Shown: one piece after another, positions 32,586 through 38,816 of the stretch
Numbering within the stretch: the first letter of the stretch is position 1
Layout: each line of letters opens with the position of its first letter
DNA from: Bacteroidales bacterium
GTDB lineage: Bacteria > Bacteroidota > Bacteroidia > Bacteroidales > FEN-979
Assembly: GCA_030681475.1 (NCBI GenBank)
Contig: JAUXWT010000007.1
Location: 1-38,816 of the forward strand
Reading direction: 5' to 3'
Length of the DNA: 38,816 bases
The notes under the pieces: model-generated
The model's database searches: none
Told to the model about the DNA's origin: nothing
The model's input: the letters and a program-made list of their open reading frames with translations, nothing else
Position numbers and translations under genes: made by a program

Positions 32586-33392
32586 TCAATGGTCCAAATC
32601 CCGGCATTTTTTTGACGTTAACAGGTTAAATCTATATGTGATCGCCATACCTATAAAAGCGAACCAATCCTTATTTGAAGTACTTCCCCTTTGCATACCC
32701 GGTTCATGGTTCAACGTTGGGTCAGATAAAACTCCGGACTCATCGTCGGGTGAAATGGAGGAACCACTCAAATAATAAGTGGTGCTTACATCATCCAGGT
32801 AGTCATTAAATGTTTTATGCATCTCCCAATACACCTGTAAACCAAACCTTTTCGCAATACTCACTTTGACACCCAGCCCAAAAGGAACTGAAACACTTAC
32901 CGATCCATATGGAGAACGCCCTTCATAGCCAATATTCTGCCCTTCGGTTCCCATTGATCGTAACGAAATTCCATTATAAACAGGGTCAAAAAAGAATGCA
33001 GAAATGCCGCCGTAAATATACGGCGATATTGGATTCATTCGGCTGCCGGTAAAGTATTGCATGAAATTAAATTCAACAACACCGGCAATATCAGTCAAAT
33101 TGCTCGTAAAGGCCAAACCACGCCCGGGAAGAAATGTTGAAGTGGCTGCATTCCCCTTTATTTTTCCACGTACACCACTGATTTTCACTGCCCAGCGTGT
33201 GTCAAGATTAAGCCTGGCCACTACACCATAGGCAACCGCTGTATTCAAAAAATGCTTGCCCGGATTCAGATCGCCCAGATAATAACTTCCCCCTATGGTT
33301 ACACCAACCTCCATATCCTGTGCTTCGGACGAATAGAACTGTAACATAAAAAGCGGGATCAGGAGAAAAATTTTCCTGTAAATGGTATTCAT
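32586..33392 (-). CDS. porG: PorG-like T9SS outer-membrane beta-barrel protein (DUF6089)
   Basis: This 268-residue protein has a signal peptide (MNTIYRKIFLLIPLFMLQFY to about residue 25). A small predicted barrel follows, with GVTIGGSYYLGDLNPGKHFL, SPYIYGGISAFFFDPV and VPFGLGVKVSIAKRFGLQVYW. This matches the DUF6089/PorG family. In Porphyromonas gingivalis PorG is an outer-membrane part of the type IX secretion system and its gene lies before uppS, bamA and two ompH genes, the same order as here. The ATG at 33392 was chosen because the 14 residues before it in the open frame would precede the signal peptide. Confidence 0.82.
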   Translation of the reverse strand: MNTIYRKIFLLIPLFMLQFYSSEAQDMEVGVTIGGSYYLGDLNPGKHFLNTAVAYGVVARLNLDTRWAVKISGVRGKIKGNAATSTFLPGRGLAFTSNLTDIAGVVEFNFMQYFTGSRMNPISPYIYGGISAFFFDPVYNGISLRSMGTEGQNIGYEGRSPYGSVSVSVPFGLGVKVSIAKRFGLQVYWEMHKTFNDYLDDVSTTYYLSGSSISPDDESGVLSDPTLNHEPGMQRGSTSNKDWFAFIGMAITYRFNLLTSKKCRDLDH

Positions 33393-33495
33393 AGAGGATG
33401 AATGTGCTATTTGGATCGTTTCGGTCAACAACATTAATAAACGGTCAGATCACAATTTTATTTGATAAAGTTGATGTGTGGCGGATATTATTTTG

Positions 33496-34374
33496 TTAAT
33501 TCCGGTTATCCAATCCCCAATTCAGTTTTTCACGGATTGTCTGGAAGAAATCCTTATTTTTCAGCCGGAGCAGGTTTATCTTGTAAGCCGCTTTACGAAT
33601 GATCAATTCAACGGTATGATCAACCTGTTCGATCCGGGAATCCAAACTAACCATGTACTCGGAATTTTTTCCCTCGATTCGAATCCGTATTTCACTGTCA
33701 TCTCTGATAATAATCGGCCTGACGGTAAGGTTGTGGGAGGCAATTGGTGTGATCAGAAAATTTTCCGAATCCGGAGTGATGACCGGTCCGTTACAACTGA
33801 GTGAATAGGCCGTTGACCCGGTTGGCGTCGCAACGATCAGTCCATCAGCCCAATAGGCATTAAGAAACTCACCATTAATCCAGATTTTGATGGTAAGCAT
33901 CGACATGACATTCGTTTTGTGTACGGTAATGTCATTCAGTGCAAAGTTGATTGATCCGAACAATTTCTCAGGGGCATCAAGGCTTAATAATGTTCTCTTT
34001 TCAATCTGGTATTGACCGTTTTGAATGTCCTGAATGGCAGGTATGATCTGTTCCTTTGAAATACCTGATAAAAAGCCCAACCTCCCAAGGTTTATTCCGG
34101 TGACGGGAATCCCCGAATCACCCACAAGGCCGATTGCATCCAAAATTGTTCCATCTCCGCCGATCGAAAACAGAACGTCAACTTTATTTTCGATCTCTGC
34201 CTGATTTACAAATAACGAAGGATCCCTTTTAAAGGTAATCCGATCGAGGAGAAACTGATAAAACGGCTGATAGATGAATGTACGTCCTTGCTGATGGTCC
34301 AAAAGGTCCACCAACTCCTGGATGACGGGAAGGCCGGCATCGGTTAAAGTTTTACCAAACAGGGCAACGTTCAT
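33496..34374 (-). CDS. nadK: NAD kinase
   Basis: This 292-residue enzyme phosphorylates NAD to NADP. The catalytic motif GGDGT is at 72-76 (LFSIGGDGTILDA), followed by INLGRLGFLSGIS, LNDITVHK (the second conserved motif, ND instead of the common NE), DGLIVATPTGSTAYSLSCNGP and the C-terminal LTVRPIII. It carries its own -7 element at 34403. Confidence 0.95.
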   Translation of the reverse strand: MNVALFGKTLTDAGLPVIQELVDLLDHQQGRTFIYQPFYQFLLDRITFKRDPSLFVNQAEIENKVDVLFSIGGDGTILDAIGLVGDSGIPVTGINLGRLGFLSGISKEQIIPAIQDIQNGQYQIEKRTLLSLDAPEKLFGSINFALNDITVHKTNVMSMLTIKIWINGEFLNAYWADGLIVATPTGSTAYSLSCNGPVITPDSENFLITPIASHNLTVRPIIIRDDSEIRIRIEGKNSEYMVSLDSRIEQVDHTVELIIRKAAYKINLLRLKNKDFFQTIREKLNWGLDNRN

Positions 34375-34402
34375 GATGGTTCTTTTTTTCGTATTTGGCG
34401 TG

Positions 34403-34410
34403 CAAAGGTA
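34403..34410 (-). promoter_or_regulatory. -7 promoter element of nadK
   Basis: Read leftward the bases are TACCTTTG, an exact TAnnTTTG match 29 bp before the nadK ATG. A TTG lies upstream but with only 16 bp spacing. Confidence 0.5.
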
Positions 34411-34440
34411 CCCAAATTTTATTTATCAACCCGCTGATTG

Positions 34441-35898
34441 TCATATAGGCGCGATAAAGTTCACGTAGATCCCGGTCTGAAACATGCGATTCATGGCTCC
34501 TTCAACGCGGATCACCACATCATAATAGGTCGTAAAATCCAAACCCAGTCCATACCCGATTAACAAACTGTTTTCAAGCGTATTGGTAGCATTAATGGCC
34601 GCAGGTTCGGAACCCGGATAGTGATAAACATATCCCATATCAACAAACGCATTCACATAGAGCGCCAGCGGGATGGCATTGAATTTTGTTGTGCGGATCC
34701 AGTTTATTTTCTCAACACGTTGCGGGATCAAGGCAAATTTAATATTGCTTTTTAATAGTGCATAATGCTGCCCGTCAACGACATAATAGTCGTAACCACG
34801 AACATAATCCCGACCATATCCTAACCCGCGCTGTAAGAAGTATGGTTGTATTCTTTCAAAGCTTAATTTTCCTGTGAATCCCGAAGCCCAGTACCATCTG
34901 TTCCCGAGTTGCAGATAGTTTCTCATATTGGTCCGAACATAACTGTTGTGAGCCGTTTCATGAGGAAAAGAATAATTTACCTCCATATCCAGATATGAGC
35001 CCTTTAACGGATAGTATTGTACATCGCGGCGATCGTTCTTATAAAGGTACCTCAAACTGAAAAACTTTTGCACATTTTTCGGATTAATAACGAATCCCGG
35101 GATGTTACTTACGGCCGTATCAAATGCAAAGTGTGTATATCCGACACGGAAATTATGTGTGCTGAAAAAATCCGGTCTGAGATTAAACTCAACAAATCCC
35201 TGGTATATTTTTTTGAGATATTTTGAGTTGTTTCTGATGTTAAAAGGCTTATTGTTCTGTGTGTAAACGGTCAACTCATGATTCATCTCCATGGAGGCGC
35301 CAAAGCCGGTGCCTAATGTCTTATTTTTGTTGATATACGGAATTCTGTATGTAAACCCATACCTTTGCTCGAAACCAAAATGAGCCAGTAGCCGCAGCGT
35401 CTCATTCCTTCCCCTTGCATTGAAAAAAGTAAAATCGATCCCATAGGTCAACCGTTTGAAATCCCGGGATTCCCACCAAACATTAAAATTCCGTTCGGAT
35501 ATTTCGAAAAAAGGAATTGGCCAGATATACCACCGTTCCACCACTGCGATCCTGACATCGATCAAAAGCCTTTCTTCGCCGGAGGACGTGTCAATTGTAA
35601 CAAAATTAAATAGTTGCGTATTAAAAATATTCTGTTTGCCCTGGGCAAGCAAGGTCGAAAACAGGGGGTAAGGTATCGTGTCGTGCTCCCTGAAATTCAA
35701 CTCACGCAGGATGATCCCCTTGCTGGTTATTGAATTGCCGGTAATGCTGATCTGATGAATGATGACAGAGCCGGATGTATCGTCCGGTTCGACCTGCGGA
35801 ACTTGTCCGGACAGTTCAAAACCGAACATATTAATCATGAAAATGATCCACATGAACTTCGGGACAACGCTTAACCTGCCTGTATTGAAGGTCAGCAT
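34441..35898 (-). CDS. Omp85 (BamA/TamA) family outer-membrane protein with one POTRA domain
   Basis: This 485-residue protein has a signal sequence. It may start at 35898 or at the internal ATG at 35853 (MWIIFMINMFGFELSG). One POTRA domain follows (about 45-120, IHQISITGNSITSKGIILRE), then a 16-strand-type barrel with YLYKNDRRDVQYYPLKGSYL, LGYGRDYVRGYDYY and the end GIYVNFIAPI. YVRGYDYY corresponds to the conserved barrel-lumen VRGY region of Omp85 proteins. It is distinct from the nearby BamA, and a single POTRA suggests a TamA-like or phylum-specific assembly factor. Substrates are unknown. Confidence 0.85.
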   Translation of the reverse strand: MLTFNTGRLSVVPKFMWIIFMINMFGFELSGQVPQVEPDDTSGSVIIHQISITGNSITSKGIILRELNFREHDTIPYPLFSTLLAQGKQNIFNTQLFNFVTIDTSSGEERLLIDVRIAVVERWYIWPIPFFEISERNFNVWWESRDFKRLTYGIDFTFFNARGRNETLRLLAHFGFEQRYGFTYRIPYINKNKTLGTGFGASMEMNHELTVYTQNNKPFNIRNNSKYLKKIYQGFVEFNLRPDFFSTHNFRVGYTHFAFDTAVSNIPGFVINPKNVQKFFSLRYLYKNDRRDVQYYPLKGSYLDMEVNYSFPHETAHNSYVRTNMRNYLQLGNRWYWASGFTGKLSFERIQPYFLQRGLGYGRDYVRGYDYYVVDGQHYALLKSNIKFALIPQRVEKINWIRTTKFNAIPLALYVNAFVDMGYVYHYPGSEPAAINATNTLENSLLIGYGLGLDFTTYYDVVIRVEGAMNRMFQTGIYVNFIAPI

Positions 35899-35901
35899 TG
35901 C

Positions 35902-36567
35902 TTAGATATTCAGATAATTCATCAGCGCATCGAACCTGTCCTGAAGTCCTTCGCTGTACGAATCCTCCTTTGACCAGGACGCCTTCACGAAATAGTCCAA
36001 CCTGAAAAAGGTTTGGAGGAGCGGGCCAATATCCATCCGGTTTACCTTGATGGTCACCTCCAGTTTGGTGGTATCGGGATTTGATGTGACAAAACAGCTT
36101 AGAATTTTTGTATCGTTCGATTCAACGATTTGAACAATATCAGTGAGGTTATAATCCTTATCATTGATCTCTATAATAATAATACCTCCGGGGTTGGATA
36201 GGCCGATCAACTCTGCCAGCGAATAGACCAAAGTCGGGAGAAGGATGGCGCCAATATATTGATTTTTGTCAGTTACTACTGGCAACATACTCAGTTTCAG
36301 AGACGAATACACTCTAAGCACTTCATAAATATGCTGATCCCCTGTTACGGAACCCCTGTTCAGGGTAATTTTATAACTGCCTATTTCGTGATCAGGTTCA
36401 TTCATGGCGAGGATTTCTTTATCAGAAATCAAACCCATAAAATCATGTCCCTCAACAATCGGGAGATGTGACAGGCGCGCTTCTTCCATAAGACTAAGTG
36501 CAAAAGCGCCTGAATTGGCAGCTTTCAGCGGAACGACATGGCTGGTGATTAATTCTTTAGCTATCAT
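35902..36567 (-). CDS. CBS-domain protein
   Basis: This 221-residue cytoplasmic protein has two CBS motifs in the first 130 residues (ARLSHLPIVEGHDFMGLISD, LKLSMLPVVTDKNQYIGAIL). A C-terminal ACT-like part follows (GGIIIIEINDKDYNLTDIVQIV, TKLEVTIKVN). CBS pairs usually bind adenosine nucleotides. The ATG at 36567 overlaps the end of rsgA by 11 bp, so translation is probably coupled; an earlier ATG 54 bp upstream would lie further inside rsgA. The Omp85 gene starts 3 bp after its stop. Confidence 0.85.
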   Translation of the reverse strand: MIAKELITSHVVPLKAANSGAFALSLMEEARLSHLPIVEGHDFMGLISDKEILAMNEPDHEIGSYKITLNRGSVTGDQHIYEVLRVYSSLKLSMLPVVTDKNQYIGAILLPTLVYSLAELIGLSNPGGIIIIEINDKDYNLTDIVQIVESNDTKILSCFVTSNPDTTKLEVTIKVNRMDIGPLLQTFFRLDYFVKASWSKEDSYSEGLQDRFDALMNYLNI

Positions 36568-37465
36568 TGAGGATGCTAAGATAGGAATTATATCGCAAAG
36601 CGCTGACCGAACCGGTTTCAATTCCCGATTTTACGGCACATTCCGGTTCATGGGTGTGGGTGCAATTTTTGTATTGACAAAGTGGCAGGAGGCGGTCCAT
36701 CTCAGGAAACCATCTGTGAATTTCGGCTTTTTCAAAATCAATCAGGCCAAATTCCTTGATACCTGGTGTATCCACGATAAACCCCTTATTGGCCAGTTCG
36801 TACATTTCGGCAAAAGTCGTGGTATGCATGCCCTTTTGATGCACCTCCGACAATGAACCAATCCGGGGGTTCAGGGCAGGGTCGATCGCCTTGATCAGCG
36901 CTGACTTTCCCGCTCCGGAATGGCCGGAAAAAAGACTTACTTTCCCACGTAAAAGCTCCCTGATCTGATCAACTCCATCGCCTTTAATCGCTGAAGTCCG
37001 GTAACATTGATAACCGGCATTTTCATATATGGCGCTCAGATCATCAAGCGACTGCAACAATTCCTGATCATATATATCCAATTTGTTAAAAATAATACTT
37101 GCCGGAATGAAATACGCCTCAGCGGTAACCAGAAAACGGTCGATAAATCCGTTTGAGGTCCTTGGCTGAGCAAGAGTGGCTATCAGGTAAGCATGGTCGA
37201 GGTTTGCCGCTATGATATGAGAAACCTTCGACAGTTTCGTGGCCTTTCGGATAATGTAATTTTCACGGGGTCTGATTTGGGTGACCATTCCATGACTATC
37301 CCCCCTGAGGTGTTCCACCTGCACTCTGTCGCCAATAGCCACCGGGTTGGTATGTTTTATATTCTGCATCCGGAACTGCCCTTTCAGCTTGCATTCGAGT
37401 ATCGTTCCATCCTGCAACCTTACAAGTGTCCAACTTCCTGTCGATTTTACAACGATGCCTTCCAA
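36557..37465 (-). CDS. rsgA: Ribosome small-subunit GTPase RsgA
   Basis: This 302-residue circularly permuted GTPase acts late in 30S subunit maturation. An N-terminal OB domain precedes the GTPase motifs in permuted order: G4 NKLD (127-130), G1 GHSGAGKSA (181-189) and G3 DTPG (232-235). The C-terminal zinc site is Cys263, Cys268, His270 and Cys276 (CQYKNCTHTHEPEC). The start codon is TTG at 37463-37465: no ATG is in frame before the conserved MEGIVVKSTG sequence, and a stop lies three codons upstream. Confidence 0.95.
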   Translation of the reverse strand: MEGIVVKSTGSWTLVRLQDGTILECKLKGQFRMQNIKHTNPVAIGDRVQVEHLRGDSHGMVTQIRPRENYIIRKATKLSKVSHIIAANLDHAYLIATLAQPRTSNGFIDRFLVTAEAYFIPASIIFNKLDIYDQELLQSLDDLSAIYENAGYQCYRTSAIKGDGVDQIRELLRGKVSLFSGHSGAGKSALIKAIDPALNPRIGSLSEVHQKGMHTTTFAEMYELANKGFIVDTPGIKEFGLIDFEKAEIHRWFPEMDRLLPLCQYKNCTHTHEPECAVKSGIETGSVSALRYNSYLSILNDS

Positions 37466-37612
37466 TTTACAGTTTCAGAGGTTTATGTTTGCTCACTTTT
37501 CATTTGTAAAAGTATGAAAATAACCAGATCGTTATGGCGGGGCTAAATCTTATTTTGATATGCAGGATTGATTTTTCGATAATTTCAGTGGGTCATCTGA
37601 TATAGATTATTC

Positions 37613-37637
37613 ACCGCGGAGGCGCGGAGGCGCAGAG
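37613..37637. repeat. Dispersed CGCGGAG repeat, second site
   Basis: ACCGCGGAGGCGCGGAGG followed by CGCAGAG differs at one position from the left arm at 597-621. It lies in the 185-bp gap between dprA and rsgA, just downstream of the dprA stop codon. No inverted partner is obvious at this site. Confidence 0.7.
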
Positions 37638-37650
37638 GTTAAATCAAGGT

Positions 37651-38754
37651 TCAGTCCATGGAATAGACCTTTCCGGGCAGACACTTTACAACACCCTCAA
37701 ATTCAAGATTGAGCAATGAGGCTGACACCTTGCTCATTTGCAACCCTGTTTGAATGCAAATTTCATCGATGCCTGTTTGTCCGTTTTCCTGCAGGTACTT
37801 TACGATTTTTTCTTCATCAGCGGTCATTTCAATGAAAATTTTTCGCTGCACGGTCTGCACCCTTGCTGCCGACTCTTTCCAGCCCATCAGATACTCGATG
37901 TCGTCAGCTTTCTGCACCAGGGCCGCCCGGTTTGTCCTGATGAGATAGTTTGTGCCATCTGAAAACAGATCGGTCACCCGGCCGGGCACGGCAAAGACAT
38001 CCCGGTTATAAGAATTGGCAATATCCGCTGTGATGAGCGCTCCTCCTTTCCTCCCAGCTTCAACAACAATGATGGCATCGCACAGTCCGGCAATGATCCT
38101 GTTCCTTTTTGGAAAATTAGAACGGTCAGGCTTGGTCTTACTTAAAAATTCAGTGACCAACCCTCCCCGGGTCAACATTCTCTCTGCCAATGGCCTGTGC
38201 AGCCAGGGATACACACAATCAAGGCCATGCCCCAGCACCCCGACGGTATTCAACCCGCAATCAAGCGAATAACGGTGCGCACAACTGTCGATGCCATAAG
38301 CCAGGCCACTGACCACCAACACCTGCTGCTGAACAAGCCCTGCGACCAGTTCACGGGTAACATTTTTACCGTAGTCAGTTGCTTTCCGGGTACCCACAAT
38401 TCCCACCACACGACTTGAATTCAAATCGGCTGTTCCCTTGTAAAAGAGCAAAACAGGGCTGTCGATGCAGCTTTTCAAACGATGCGGATAACCAGTGTCC
38501 TGAAAAAAGAGTGGCGTGATGCGGAAACGTTCAATAAACGTAACCTCCTTTTCTGCCCGCGACAGTATTTCGCTGTTACCTATGGCCTGTGCCAGCAAAT
38601 CCCCTACCCTCGGCATTTTCCGAAGATGCCGTTTCGGTTCCCTGAATATTGCTTCGGCGCTTCCGCATAACGAAACAAGTTTCCTTCCCAGCACATCCCC
38701 CACGCCGGGGATCAGCGTTAACCCTATCTGATACAGTAATTTATCTTCAGGCAT
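37651..38754 (-). CDS. dprA: DNA-processing protein DprA
   Basis: This 367-residue protein loads RecA on incoming single-stranded DNA during natural transformation. An N-terminal helix-hairpin-helix-like part (LTLIPGVGDVLGRKL) precedes the Rossmann core with VGTRKATDYG, VVSGLAYGIDSCAH, SNFPKRNRIIAGL and VEAGRKGGALITADIA. The C-terminal winged helix is present (about 305-367, GQTGIDEICIQTGLQMSKV). The length is normal. dprA is widespread in species not known to be competent, so transformability cannot be concluded. Confidence 0.95.
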   Translation of the reverse strand: MPEDKLLYQIGLTLIPGVGDVLGRKLVSLCGSAEAIFREPKRHLRKMPRVGDLLAQAIGNSEILSRAEKEVTFIERFRITPLFFQDTGYPHRLKSCIDSPVLLFYKGTADLNSSRVVGIVGTRKATDYGKNVTRELVAGLVQQQVLVVSGLAYGIDSCAHRYSLDCGLNTVGVLGHGLDCVYPWLHRPLAERMLTRGGLVTEFLSKTKPDRSNFPKRNRIIAGLCDAIIVVEAGRKGGALITADIANSYNRDVFAVPGRVTDLFSDGTNYLIRTNRAALVQKADDIEYLMGWKESAARVQTVQRKIFIEMTADEEKIVKYLQENGQTGIDEICIQTGLQMSKVSASLLNLEFEGVVKCLPGKVYSMD

Positions 38755-38816
38755 AGCATTAAGAATACAAAACGCCTCATCCCCCGGGAGGGTGTCTCAA
38801 AAGTCCTTTAACCGCA
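38755..38816. other. Window edge, intergenic
   Basis: No gene is visible. The word GAGGGTGTCTCAAAAG near 38790 resembles one arm of the terminator at 27824-27856, so a terminator may straddle the window edge. Confidence 0.3.

Overview
The window is chromosomal DNA of a member of the Bacteroidota, most likely a Bacteroidales-like lineage. Three things point there. The gene families are typical of the phylum: DUF4290, DUF4492, a single-chain SecDF, a long-form PurM, LemA with two TPM proteins, and PorG beside uppS, bamA and two skp genes. At least eight genes are preceded by the phylum's TAnnTTTG -7 promoter element, with a TTG or TTTG about 20 bp upstream in the clearest cases. Shine-Dalgarno sequences are weak or absent. 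No tRNA, rRNA, CRISPR array or prophage was seen.

Layout. Positions 1-732 are a repeat-rich intergenic zone. It holds a broken IS21 istB fragment, a candidate inverted-repeat element, two period-11 tandem arrays and an imperfect long hairpin. Positions 733-9323 are rightward: a UvrD/PcrA helicase, DUF4290-murA, grpE-dnaJ, and an ATPase/permease pair of the NatAB type. Positions 9286-11791 are a leftward arginine decarboxylase followed by a deoxyhypusine-synthase-family gene, a probable polyamine operon. Positions 11925-21727 are rightward: a helical-repeat protein, secDF, a large PorE-like envelope protein, purM, prfA and pyrF. ilvE follows leftward. Positions 22978-27169 are rightward: htpG, lemA, two TPM-domain genes and DUF4492. 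Positions 27211-27815 are intergenic and carry repeat elements. Positions 27877-38754 are one long leftward block read from dprA through rsgA, a CBS-domain gene, a one-POTRA Omp85 protein, nadK, porG, uppS and bamA to two skp genes.

How the genes fit together. Most of the window builds the cell envelope. SecDF moves precursors across the inner membrane, the two Skp chaperones carry them through the periplasm, and BamA inserts barrels. UppS and MurA supply lipid carrier and peptidoglycan precursor. PorG and the PorE-like protein belong to the type IX secretion system families, so T9SS is probably present although its core genes are outside the window. Other groups serve protein folding (GrpE, DnaJ, HtpG), translation (RF1, RsgA), nucleotide and amino-acid synthesis (PurM, PyrF, IlvE, NadK), and DNA repair or uptake (UvrD, DprA).

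Points most worth a second look: the adc-dhs polyamine operon; the PorE-like protein, which has a three-fold 20-residue repeat inserted in its propeller and a degenerate retropepsin-like C-terminal domain; MurA with Asp in place of the fosfomycin-target Cys; and the variety of short-word repeats and hairpins packed into the gaps between genes.
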